From NCBI GenBank assembly GCA_027604185.1, contig JADGKB010000017.1, positions 62,001 through 126,000 on the forward strand: 64,000 nt of DNA, written 5' to 3'. Both the position numbers and the translations under genes were made by a program. Below the pieces are notes generated by a model. The model did not search any database and had not been told where the DNA came from. It was given only the letters and a program-made list of their open reading frames with translations. Origin of the DNA: Boothiomyces macroporosus (taxonomy: Eukaryota; Chytridiomycota; Chytridiomycetes; Rhizophydiales; Terramycetaceae). Below, in pieces: positions 11,109-21,914 of this stretch (the stretch's first letter is position 1; each line of letters begins with the position of its first letter).

Positions 11109-12802
11109 TTATTTCAATTTCTTTTTTTTCAAAGAAGATTTGGTTGGTTGTGTCTTTGAGTCTGATAATTCGTAATCGTCTGGATTGACGTAACCGTATT
11201 TCAATGCCAACTCTACGGATACTTTTGAACCTGTATTTATGATTTCATTTGAAACTTTGTCTCTAGTACTTTTTTGGCCCAAAGTATATAGATAGTCAAT
11301 TTGCTCATTTGTTATCCATGGTACAGTGCGGGCTACAACAGTGTCATCTACCGAGCTATCTCCACTAGCTTCTTGCCATACTTCGCTGTATTCTGAAAGT
11401 AAGCCGAGAATTGCTGGGAAAACTACCTTTTCTTGGCCTTCACCCCACAAGAACTGCAAATGCTCATATTCTTTGTTAACGAATAACTAACCTTGAACGT
11501 TAAGGCAGAATACTGGCTCGTTTATATTTTTCAAGATATAACGAATGTCTGGTAAAGTATCTTTTCCACCATGGAAAATAGCAATCGGTGTTTGAATTTG
11601 GGAAGTTGGATAGGTCGGTACTTTGTAACCTTGCTTTTGCATACCAGGCATTACAGCAGGTGAATCGTTGTACATTTGAAAGGTTTCGTTTTGCATTATC
11701 TGGAACCAATGAACAACACATTTTACAGCAGTGTAAGAATACAGATGTCTGTAGATGATATGCTTACTATTCATGAATTTGGATTCCCATCCAAACAAAC
11801 CCCACATTGAAATGTCAATCGCCCAACTGAAAGTCCAAGGAGTCAAGATACTTTGCCAAAAGATTACTGAAGATAACAGCGCCTTTCTCCCGAATAACAG
11901 GTAAATAACTTCGGGAGATGCGTTAACAAGCGAATGAATTGTTTGATTTTCCAATCCTAACATTAAATAACTATAACCCTTCGGTTTGGTGGCTGGCGCC
12001 AATGCGATAAACAGGTTGATTTTTTTGTTTAAACTTGGATTAATAGAAAGTGAAGAGAATCCTTGAGCAGTTCCTTGTGAGAATCCGATGTAGGTAAGGG
12101 AAGGAGCTCCAGTAAAATTCAAGATGTAGTCAACTGAATCAGGTAGGTCAAACATTGCTAATTGATCCATTGAGAAATCCCAAAACTTTTCTTCATTTGG
12201 CTTATACTTTCTGTGCTTGCAACTGTACTTGTTTCCCCTGGTATTACCTAACCAAACATCGTATCCAGCATCTGCCAAGGTAAGAGCTAAGGATTCCAAA
12301 GAATTTGGACTTGATACCCACACTTCAGAACACATGAGAAAACCGTGCCATAAGATAACCACTGGACGGTTTGGTTGCGCGTCATCAAACGACAAATGAG
12401 AACGCTTTCTTCCAATGTTATTCTTGTTTTTCAAGTTTTCCGCCCTGGAAAATGGAATTCTATGTAGCGCAAGAATGTATCCATCCTTTGTAGTAACATA
12501 ATGCGTTTGAAACGGAAACCCCCTGTTGTTAACACCAAATACCAAAAGTTTACAAATTCTTCCGTGGAATTCAACTGGCTGAACACAGCCTCCACGGTCT
12601 TGGTCTTCCCATTTACGTGCTCTTCTTGAGAAGGACCAAAAAGTCCAGAAATCCTCTTTACAAAATTGTCAACCACCCAACGTAATGGAAGGATGGCAAA
12701 CACAATTCTGAGAATAGGTTCAAATATTAAAATAGTAAATGCCAAAACAATCCGAACATAATCTGACAAATTGAGTCGTCCAAGAATTGGAATATTTATC
12801 AT
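11109..12802 (-). CDS. Membrane-anchored acid lipase / steryl ester hydrolase
   Basis: Two introns (12523-12542, 20 nt; 11471-11491, 21 nt with donor GTTAGT) give 550 aa. An N-terminal hydrophobic hairpin (residues about 14-45) anchors it. The AB-hydrolase lipase entry motif GFPFQTHYVTTKDGYILALHR follows, but only after splicing. The oxyanion block is LWHGFLM, the nucleophile elbow is GFSQG, the acid is in HGGKDTLPD and the catalytic His is in EYEHLQFLWG, again rebuilt by splicing. The architecture resembles yeast Yeh1/Yeh2/Tgl1, which hydrolyse sterol esters or triglyceride at lipid droplets or the plasma membrane. The C-terminal tail is Lys-rich. Confidence 0.9.
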
Positions 12803-13567
12803 ACTAACTTTCAGTCAAGTGAAGCAAAAGAGGTGAAAATTTTTCGTGCGCCTTTCATGTGCTTCATTTAACACTAATGAGAGTCGGATTTCACCCACTC
12901 AACTCACAGTAAATACTTTTAGATTATTAAGTCTCTTGTATTCACCCCATTTGACGATGTTCATACAGGTTTTGTATTGGGCGATGCAATTAACGCACAG
13001 ATATCTGTGCTATCCAACCTTTCCACCGTGCCGAGCTGTTTTTAAATATAAGCAGAGTTGTAACGTAATTCAAAGTTATGCGAACTAGTTTGGATATATT
13101 TCCATAATGATCATTCAGCAAAAAAGCTTAAGGTCATGTTGAAACTATTATGCTCAAATTCGACCAAAGTACTTTTGTAAAAATAGGTGTTCCCTACAGT
13201 AATTTCTTTGCTCTATCTAGGAATCTGTTATATCTTTCTTACTATTTTGAAATGTTATGGTATCAAATCTAACCCTAATTCAAGGATTCTCATTCTAATC
13301 TAAGTTAGAATTCTTGTCCCAAAATCTAATCCAATGTGGGCTGCGGGTCCGTCTTATTTGGACTGAACATTTAAGCAAATGTTTATGAACCAAATGGGAA
13401 TGAATACAATTTAAGCGAAATATATTCAGTAAAAAGTGTCTAGGGTGCGCTATTATACGTATAGCTCAGCAATTTTCTATACACTACACCTAGAATAATA
13501 CATAAAACTATGCGTAGAGCTACATTTAGTCAGGCGAACCCTTTATTGTAATTCTACAGCAGTATCA

Positions 13568-13717
13568 TCACATCATATTCCAACCCATCATAATATTAAC
13601 CAAATTGTTCTCCTTATCCACAATTTTAGAATTCATATAAAGCTGCACTAATTTGGTAACTATCTCTGGAGATAAACGATTTCTACGTTTAGTCACAACT
13701 TCGACAATGAAACTTAG
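13568..13717 (-). mobile_element. hAT-type transposase C-terminal remnant
   Basis: A minus-strand reading of 49 codons gives LSFIVEVVTKRRNRLSPEI followed by VTKLVQLYMNSKI. This resembles the end of the hAT dimerisation domain, where an R-N-R-L-S/N-P block is followed by K-L-V-x-L. No upstream transposase or catalytic residues are seen. Two copies of a related string, gtccgtcttatttggac near 13350 and ggccgccttattcggaac near 13792, lie on either side in the same orientation. They could be degenerate terminal sequence. It is a fossil, not an active element. Confidence 0.45.
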
Positions 13718-14128
13718 GTACAGTGTAAATTCGATATACTTTAAATAATACCCTTTTAGTGTATACTAATACTCTACGTATAGTGTTGGGGCCGCCTTAT
13801 TCGGAACTAGTGCAAGCATATCATACGGAAGTGGTGTTTTAGACAAAATGCTAACAGTTCTCACAGGAAACTCACCACTTACATGTAGGGTTATTTACAC
13901 TGGTTCAACTACAGCAATAATATATATTAACAGTGATAATAACAGAGTTTGGAGCTATAAGTCAAAGTATCGTTGAAAGTGTTAGTAATTATACATAGAA
14001 TAAAGATGATTGTAACCACAAATATGTGGAAGTGTAACATTTTGACATTAACTCTGTGGCTCAAAATAACAGCTACTATTATCCTTGCTCTTTTTATAAA
14101 TAGTAAAAATTTACTTTAAATACACTAA

Positions 14129-14366
14129 TGTTTTTCACAGAAGAAACAACAAATTTGAAAGGTTTAGAGAAAGAAATGTTAAAACTAATTAGAGCTGGGT
14201 CTCATTATATCCACATCAAGAAAAAACAAAATGTCATTCTGAATGAAATTCAAGCAATTAATACTGAAATGTGTGATACTTATATCTTTTCATAACTGGC
14301 AGCTGAACTTTCCATGAGAGAGTCAAAAGAAAAAAGTCTGAATAAATTTTTATAAAGTGCGTTTCT
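14129..14366 (+). pseudogene. Interrupted coiled-coil coding tract
   Basis: From the ATG at 14129 the frame reads a helical, charged sequence (LKGLEKEMLKLIRAGSHYIH, then KKKQNVILNEIQAINTEM). It meets an in-frame stop and continues with LAAELSMRESKEKSLNKFL before a second stop. Amphipathic spacing is reminiscent of BAR-type helices, but this is weak. No splice pair of the local type removes the stops, so I call it a decayed fragment. Confidence 0.25.
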
Positions 14367-14570
14367 GTATGAGAGATGAATGAACTATTTAACGGAGCAA
14401 GTGCTCCCCTTTGATTTTGAGGTTATATGAGTGATAAATATGAAAATTTGTATGACATGCCTCACATAAAGGATGTAAATGAGGGGAAGCAGGTAAATTG
14501 AGAATGATATTAGAAAGTTTGAAAGAAAATCAGAAAGATAAAGTTTGAATAATTGAAGAATTATTAAATT

Positions 14571-15368
14571 TTCAAATAATTTCTGGAATTACCTGCTCCC
14601 TAAATATTTGTGTGAGAGGTTCAAAATAAGATTTATCATTTGTATGATAGATTTTTGGGAAGCAGTTAGCAAGTGCACCTTCAGATTCGAAATAACAGTT
14701 GAGAATACCAATAGAAAAGGTAAACTGTCAGTGAAAAAAAAATGAGAACGAGTGAAATTAGCTTCTTCCCATCTGTACCTGGCTTTCTTCATTCAGGTCA
14801 GAAATTACTGCAGCAGCTTGAGACATTCTTGCAGTATTTGCTCTTCTAATGTAGCCTTCACTTGATTTACTAAAGTTAATGTAATAAACCTAGGTAAATT
14901 TCCAAATAGATATACCTCAAAAACGTACTCTTTTGTACTACGTTGTTGATGGCTCCTCCTAAAGCCATCTACTAAGCGATACAGCTGTTGCTCACCACCT
15001 GTTGTGTGCTGCTTAAAATTGCAGTACTTTACAGTACAACCAGTTCTGTACCTTGGATTAATGCCCTAATACTCCAACTCTTGAAAATCTGGATGAAAAA
15101 GGTTCCAATTAATTTCTGGTGGAAGTATTGCATTGAGCTCTGCCATGAACATTTCTATGCTCTTGTTAGAGTCAATCACAATACTTGTTTCAATTGGATA
15201 ATACTGTTTTAATTGTTTTAAAAGTTTTGGTCCCCATATCCTATTTCTTAGGTGTGATCTAACTTTTATGGGAATGTTCCAGCTTCCACAACTCTGAATG
15301 TTTTCTGTTTGATGGCAATTTGGTTTATTCTGTTTAGATATAAAGTTGGGCAAGCTCAAAGAAAATAT
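14571..15368 (-). CDS. Unknown spliced gene or relic
   Basis: Four exons can be joined on the minus strand with introns of 21, 26 and 54 nt, giving a continuous reading that ends FREQVIPEII. Segments include SKQNKPNCHQTENIQSCGSW, SIVIDSNKSIEMFMAELNAI, EYRTGCTVKYCNF and GYIRRANTARMSQAAAVISD. The first junction uses the local style intron (gta...attaatccaag), which argues for real coding history. The 5' end is unresolved: above 15368 three frames each carry short coding-like stretches with stops. I recognise no family. It may be a fast-evolving lineage gene or a transposon-derived pseudogene. Confidence 0.35.
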
Positions 15369-15841
15369 CTAGAACTATGGTTTTGTAGAGAATCTAAGGC
15401 AACAATAGCATGGAAGAGAAAAGTGTTTTTGAAGCTATTCATACTGCTTCAATATTACATTTCTTTTGACAGATTCCTAATATTCTCTGTGTACCATCTG
15501 CTGAGGCAGGTAGTCATTTTCGAACGTATTCCGGCATTCAAGGTGGTTTTTTGGGCCAGTGAGCACAATCACTTTGACTCAATCGGTTGCGAATTGATAA
15601 AACATGGAATTGTTAACTCTGCTTTTAATCCGTTGTTCATTAAATAAAGTTACTACTCTATGAACAGTACCATTTACCTTCACAAAATGTGTAAGAGTAT
15701 TCCTAGGTAACACTGAATTAGATTTTCAAGACCAATATAAATTAAACTGATCTATATTTTCTTTGAAATTTTTGATCATAGTTAGATAATTTCAAATAAA
15801 CACGGGAAACAGAAGGTAGCTATTTAATTTCGGTATAATCA

Positions 15842-16589
15842 TGGCATTCTAATGCTCTCTGCAATTTTTCTCCTTTTCAAGTGTGCATAAGTCTGTCAAG
15901 TGAATTTAGAGATAAGAATTTATTAGGAGATGATCAAACAGGTCAAATATATGTGGCTGAGAAGACTTGTTAGAACCACATATTTCAATTCTGTCTCAAA
16001 GGATTTAACACAAATCTGCATTTTTACATATGCAAAAATCTGGTCCAAGTAATTTCTCATCAATAATGAACCCTTTTCACTCAATAGAAGTATGAAAACA
16101 TCAAATTATTGAATTTTCGTAATGTTTTGTTTTCTTTTGACCAAATGTCCAATATTTAAAACCTACTAGTCTTGGGCAAAATTTATTCCAGCCAGTGAAT
16201 TATTCATTTGGAGAATGTCATAGTGAAATCAGAAAATCTACTTTTCATATCTTACTGTGTTTTACAGCTATACTATGAAAATATTTTCCAGTTGCAAAAG
16301 TCCATTTCAAATAGTTGAAATAAGTCAACCAATGAGTAAATTTGAAATTCAAGTAAGCGAATAAAGATTGCAGTGTATTAAGGTATTCTATTTGACAGAG
16401 GTTGTGAACTTGTAAATTCGAGCAACAGAATCGGTGGAAATTTATGAGTATATATCCTATGTTCAACCAAGTCGTTCTACAAATATACTGGATTCGGTAA
16501 TACGGATTGCAAGATTTGCTATAACTTTAATATTTGGCTATGTTTTCACCAACAGTGAAATACGAAGCAACAACAACCCAAAGAAATAA
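15842..16589 (+). pseudogene. Plus-strand decayed coding tracts
   Basis: Two stretches read like protein but carry stops. At 15842-16053 the frame includes VCISLSSEFRDKNLLGDDQT and QIYVAEKTC, an in-frame TAG at 15970, then NHIFQFCLKGFNTNLHFYIC. At 16416-16589 it reads SVEIYEYISYVQPSRSTNIL, then DSVIRIARFAITLIFGYVF. No local-type intron links them cleanly. Whether they belong to one former gene is unknown. Confidence 0.2.
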
Positions 16590-16804
16590 CCATAAAAACA
16601 GTTTAAGTTCACCTTTGTAGCTTGCCTTTATACTATCTGTGGAGGAATTGTTTGAACCTATAGGACCTCATCATGACACAGAGCAACTGTAAATTTAATA
16701 GAATCCTAATTTTATGCCAATTTTGAAATTAGTGTCAACTCAGACTCGAAGTGTATTTCCAAAAAATTTAGTATGCGTTTATTTTTTAAAATAAATAATG
16801 GATT

Positions 16805-17908
16805 TTATTTCATCAGTACCAACAAGATGAGGAAACCAATGAATATTGAAATTGTTGAGCGTACAGAGGTAGAAGCTGCAGGTTGAAAAACCGTACCTTG
16901 GTTCAAAACTGTGGGTATGCCACAAGTGTTTGTTATATTTGCTCCAGTTAATTTATCCAGCCCATTGAAATCACATAGTGCCCCGTTATCATCTATATGG
17001 ATACTGCCCTTGACGTTGCTTGAAGAAAATGCAGCTATACTTGACAATGCAGCATTTTTGTAGATGTTCAAGTTTACTATCGAGCTGAGGCCGCTAAGCC
17101 CGTCCACATTTTGCAAAAGTTTGGTATTTGTTATACTTACAGTGGTTCCACTCAAATCTGATAATAGATTACTCAGTGGATCTACAGTACCAATTCCATA
17201 CATGTTGTCGATCGTGATATTTCTAACTCTCATTACCGCTTGGGGAAATCCAAGTAAATTGGAAACTAAGGGCATTCCTGATAAATAGATGGTGTTGCCA
17301 ATACTGGTAATTTTTGATAGGCCAGCTATGGATCGTAAATCCACGTTGTTGACTAAAATTACGCCCAATGAATATTCTGAATTGCCAAGTATTGATTGAA
17401 GGGACAGCATACCGTTAATGGTGATCAAGTTTCTGTTATTCGTAACTGTTAAACCGTAGTTGATAATTCGAAGGTTATCGAATCCAAAGAGATTGAGCAG
17501 CTGTGCATTATTATCAATAATTAGCTCTTTCCCGATATATTGAAGTTGTGATAGTCCTGTGATTGCTGAAAAGGTGTTTGCCTGTAGTTTTAGGGTTCCT
17601 GTAATTGTCTGCAGTGTCAAATTTGACATGTCACTAACACCAATAATAGTGATGTTTCCATCAAAAGTGGAGCAATGATAGCTGCTAAAATTATTTAAAT
17701 CAGTTTGTCCAGCAATTATAATTGATCCACTGCATGGATTTGGTGCTGTAACAGTGGAGTTTGAAATTGTAGCGTTACTGGAGGTCGTTATCGTAGAATT
17801 TCCTGAGATAGTACCATTTGAAGTGTCAGCATATACATTCAATATGGCTGCGAGCACCAGTATTAAATTCATTGAAAACAAAAAAATTGACTTTCCACCC
17901 TTTTGCAT
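16805..17908 (-). CDS. Ecm33/Sps2-like GPI-anchored cell wall protein
   Basis: This is a single exon. The start is set at the ATG at 17908 (MQKGGKSIFLFSMNLILVL), because the longer frame from 17974 would overlap the golgin stop; the ATG at 17872 is equally possible. It encodes about 367 aa: signal peptide, a Thr/Ser/Asn-rich N-glycosylated linker, then receptor-L-like leucine-rich units (GTLKLQANTFSAITGLSQLQ, LIIDNNAQLLNLFGF, LTVTNNRNLITINGM). A hydrophobic C-terminus after Ser/Thr-rich sequence suggests a GPI signal. Ecm33-type proteins are required for fungal cell wall integrity. The Cys pair at the start and end of the L-domain (PCSGS and the CDFNGL/TCGIP region) fits the family. Confidence 0.8.
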   Translation of the reverse strand: MQKGGKSIFLFSMNLILVLAAILNVYADTSNGTISGNSTITTSSNATISNSTVTAPNPCSGSIIIAGQTDLNNFSSYHCSTFDGNITIIGVSDMSNLTLQTITGTLKLQANTFSAITGLSQLQYIGKELIIDNNAQLLNLFGFDNLRIINYGLTVTNNRNLITINGMLSLQSILGNSEYSLGVILVNNVDLRSIAGLSKITSIGNTIYLSGMPLVSNLLGFPQAVMRVRNITIDNMYGIGTVDPLSNLLSDLSGTTVSITNTKLLQNVDGLSGLSSIVNLNIYKNAALSSIAAFSSSNVKGSIHIDDNGALCDFNGLDKLTGANITNTCGIPTVLNQGTVFQPAASTSVRSTISIFIGFLILLVLMK

Positions 17909-17973
17909 TGCTGAAACAGGTGGAGCGCCACTTGGAAAAAAACAATCCAGGTCTTTAATATGTATGTATTTCA

Positions 17974-20900
17974 CTACAAGGATTTTTGTGCAGCTTTAAG
18001 CTCATCAGGGGTAAAATTAAGAAGTATCCCCAAGACGCCAACCAGCTGAACTCTTTGCGCCTATTTTACACTCTATTTACCTTTTTGCTAGATTCCAGGA
18101 ATTTCAAAACTACATTTTTTAAATACTCTGGCTCAAGAGGTAGCTGAGGTTTGTTTGATTGGATAGAGTTTCTTGTGGGCGAAACTGCAGGTGGAGAATA
18201 CTTCATTGCGGGAGGGATATCATGTGAATCTGCCCGCGATAATCTGGGAGAACTTACCACACTGGATGCAGAAGACCCAGGTTTCGACAATTTCTTCACC
18301 TCTTCTTTCAACGTCTATAATCAAATTGCAAGTTACTTTGTTTAAATTCTTCAGTTGAAACTCCCTCATTCGAAAATCTGAGAGCAAGTTGTCTTTTTCT
18401 ATTGTCCAAGCAACCTTCTCTTTCGATAGCGTATTTATTTTTTCTTCCAAATCCCTAATTTTTACCTAAATGTTAATATTTAGGTACTGTAAGTAACGCA
18501 GACTGCTGGATCATATCTTCATCACCCCTCTGGTTTTCTTTGTGCAACTTTTCCAAGTTCTCTAATTTTGATTTTGCTTCATCCTTTTGTTGGATAACTT
18601 TTTTCATTTCAGATTCTGCATCGTTTTTTAATTTAATAGAATGATCTAACTCTGCTTGCTTTGCCTGAAGTTGATTTTGAATTTCCTCTATTTTCTTTTG
18701 CCCCAAATTTACAGCGTTCTTCAGTACAGAGTATTCTTCTGTCAGCTTTAACTGCTCCTGGCTACTTTCAAAGTATTTAACCTCCATTTCTGATATCGAA
18801 AGTTTCAAATTATCATTTTCTATACATTTCATTTCAAACAGCGATTTAGATGTTGCAAGTTCTGAATCAATATTTTCGATTCTGTTATCAGCAGCAGTTA
18901 AATTTGATTGCAATTGCTCAATTTCTCCTTTCAACTGTTTAATTTCATTCTTCAATCCTTCTTCATTCCCAACATGGGATTCCGAGTGTTGCTGAATTTT
19001 CAATTCGTATTCTTGCTTGATTTCCTCTATCTTTTTGGCCATCTCAGTCTCCGTTGTGACTGCCTTTTTCTGCTCCTGCAGTAATTCTTTTTTCAAGGAA
19101 TCCATTTCCAAATTGAGGGCGTGCATTTTTTGCAATCTGTTTTCTTGCTCTTCCTTCTGTAATAGAAGCCCAGATAGTTGGATTTCCTTTTCTTTCAACG
19201 ATTTTTCCTTCATTTCCAAAATTTTCAATTTAGATTCCAATTCATCCTGCAATTTTTTCGCCTCGTCACTTTTCGTTTGAACCTCATTTTCAAGTTTTAG
19301 AATCCTGTTTTTCGAATTACGCAATAGTTGAATAGATTTTGTCTTCTTTTCTTCTTCCAGAGTAAGTTTTTTCTGAGTTTCCTCCAACTCTTTACGGGAT
19401 TCAGAAAGTTGCTTGTCTAAAGAACGTTTTTCGTCTTCCAACTTCTGCACTTCTCCCTTTAGAGAATCCATTTCTTCATTCAGTTCCTTAATTCCTTCGG
19501 TTTCTTGACTTTGACCACTTAAGTTTTCGTTCTTTAGTAAGAGATCAGAGATTTGCTGATCTTTTTCATTGCAAGCTATTTTTAGTTCATTAATCTGGGA
19601 GTTTAAAAGTTCCAATTCTTCAGGATTTGCCAGGTTGGATTCCTTTTCTTTAAAAGAGTCAAGGTCATTCTCCAAATCACGAATTTGAGACTGCAATTGC
19701 GAATTTAGCTGGGTATATTCGAGGAGTTGCTCTTCAATAAATCCATTTTTACCTTCTAATTTAGCCTTTTGAACTAGTTGGTTCTCCATGAGCTGTTTTT
19801 TTTCTTGATTTTCCAACTTCAAGTTGTTTAAATTATTTTGCAGCTCTATATTGTGAGTTTTAAATGTTCTGATTTCTTGAGTTAACTCGTTCAATTTCTG
19901 AAAGACCTCTGAATCTTCATTGGTAACTGTATTATCATCAGGAATGTCTTCTTCTATGTGAGGGGTTGGCTTTTGCAAGATAATGCTATTAATATTTGCG
20001 AATAAATTCCTAGCCTTTTGAAGTGCAGTAATATCGAGATTTTCAGCCAATCCTTCGTTTGTAGTGATAATCGACTCGATTTCCTCCAGCCGAAGTATCA
20101 AATTACCAATATCATCAGCTTCTACATGGATATTTTGATTGAAACTTTCATAAATATCCTTCATTTCTTCAAGTTGCTTTAGCTTCAACTTTAGATTTGC
20201 GTTTTCGTGTTTTATGCTGGAAGCTTTAGATAAATATTCTGCTTGTTGCGAATCCAGTTCTTGTTGAAGCTTTATGGTGGTATCAACCAACTCGGATTCT
20301 TTTCCTTGAGCCTTTATATTGATCTCCTCCAACGCGCGGGCTTTATTCTGTAAAACCAAATTACTGGATTGTAAATCTGATTCTCTTTGCTCCATCTCTT
20401 TAATTTTCGACGACATCACTCCCTTTTCTTTTCTTTCTTGTTCAAGGTGTTTCTCAAGCTTTTCAGCTTGTCCTTTGAGTCTTTTTTCCAGCACATCCTT
20501 TTCCTTTTCCATCTTTTTCATTTTGAGATTTAAATTTTCGTTGGTTGCCAAAGTATTCCGGACTTTGTTTACTAATTCTTGGTTCTCTTCCTTTAATTTC
20601 GCAATCTCATTGTGCACCCCCTCCAACTCTGCCTTGAACTTGTCCACAGTTTCCGAATCGCTTATTTCCTCGTTTCTGTCGCTTGACTTTAAAAGTGTCA
20701 ACTCATTGAGTAATTCCACATTAGAATTTTCAGAAGTTTCCAGTTTTTGTTGTACAGTCCGAAGTCTGAACTCGAGCGCAGCATATCTTTCTCTGGCTTC
20801 TTGACGTACTTGCTCCAATTCCGAGGCTGAGCTAGGAATCTCTTTCAATTGTTGATTTAAAGTTGAAATTTTACTCTTTAACTTCTCCGATTCGTCCGTC

Positions 20901-21874
20901 AACTCTGCAAGATCATCCACCATGGCAGTTGCTTGAGCCCGTAACTCTGCAATAGTTTGATCGTCCTTTTTTTTCTCTTCTGTAAGCATTTTGCTGTTTT
21001 TAACTGCTGCTTCGTGTTCCGAGGTTAGAGTTTGGATTTTCGATTTCAACGCAGATATGGTATTCGATTGTGTGCTGATCTTCATTTTCAAATTACTATT
21101 TTCTGCCTCCAGTTGGCCAGCTATATCTACCTTTTCAGGCAGTGAATCCTGTGACGAATTTGTGGATAATCCACCATTAGATTCAACAGTTTTGAGCTTT
21201 TCAATTACGCTGTTCCTTTGTTCAGTAACATTCTTCAATGCAGTTGCCAATTCCCTTATCTTCAACTTTAATGTGATTGGGTCTGTGGAAGTAGGAGTTG
21301 AGACCCCAGAGTTATCTTCAGTTGGAGTTGAGGTGCCTTCAAGTTTAGACAGTTTGTGTTTCAAACGATTTATTTCCTCTTCTCTACTAATCAGCTTTGA
21401 CTGCATAGCGCTGTACATATCCGCATTTGTATCAGCTTCCTTTTCATAGCTTTGCTTCATATCATTAATTTGATTCAACAACTTTTTGATTTCCTTATCC
21501 GCTTCGAAGCTCTGCTGCGATGTCTTTATCATATTCTCCAAATTGGCAAAGTCATTTGGTAGTTTCAATTCCGTAATGGTGGAATTTTGAGTGATTATAT
21601 TCTCCACTTGATCATATTTTGACTTTAACGCTTTGTAAGCCCTCGCCAGTTCTATAATAAACGAACAGTTACCAACAAACCTGGATTCCATTTTCTTCAG
21701 CCTTTCAAACTCTGAGGCATCACCGTTCTCACTTTTTGGGAGTGTTTCATCTTTGATTTCTTTGGTTTCCTTTATCTCTGGCTGACCCATCTGGTTCGCT
21801 AGAGACATGCTGAGCCTTGTCGCTTGCTCCAACCTGGCCTGAATTCCTGAATAAAAGGAATTGTTGTTTGACAT
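17974..21874 (-). CDS. GRIP-domain golgin (long coiled coil)
   Basis: It encodes 1278 aa after three introns of 20-22 nt, all near the C-terminus. The start is the ATG at 21874 (MSNNNSFYSGIQARLEQ). Longer readings begin with non-ATG codons and would enter the divergent MIP gene. Over 1000 residues are heptad-rich coiled coil. The final 47 residues form a GRIP domain: EYLKNVVLKFLESSKK joined by splicing to AQRVQLVGVLGILLNFTPDE, with the invariant Tyr. GRIP domains bind Arl1-GTP at the trans-Golgi; yeast Imh1 and animal golgin-97/245 are examples. A Ser/Pro-rich linker precedes GRIP. The start codons of golgin and MIP are only about 40 bp apart. Confidence 0.9.
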
Positions 21875-21914
21875 CAGATTTTGCAATCGCTTTGAATTTT
21901 GTAAAAACGAGCCA

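Larger units (their letters stand above)
12803..16804. other. Gene-poor 4-kb tract with relic sequence
   Basis: This is the only multi-kilobase interval without a recognisable host gene, in a window where spacers are usually under 150 bp. It is A+T-rich with short ORFs only. It holds a hAT transposase C-terminal remnant, an unrecognised spliced gene or relic on the minus strand and several interrupted coding-like tracts on the plus strand, listed separately. Near 13440-13510 and 13770-13790 the short string tacgtatag recurs. From 12803 to 13560 I see nothing convincing. Confidence 0.6.

Noticed and set aside
13262..13320. ctaaccctaa and related strings resembling telomere repeats
   Set aside because: Only one or two imperfect units, not a tandem array; likely chance in A+T-rich DNA.
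15309..15647. Plus-strand ORF of 112 codons with hydrophobic stretches
   Set aside because: Overlaps the better supported spliced reading on the minus strand, has no recognisable domain and looks like complement translation of it and its 5' flank.
17909..17974. Longer N-terminus of the Ecm33-like protein from the ATG at 17974
   Set aside because: It would place 22 hydrophilic residues before the signal peptide and touch the golgin stop codon; the ATG at 17908 or 17872 gives a normal secretory start.
20319..21449. Plus-strand ORFs of 150-160 codons rich in Ser, Phe and Cys
   Set aside because: They are antisense shadows of the Glu/Lys-rich golgin coiled coil; no start context, domain or splice support.
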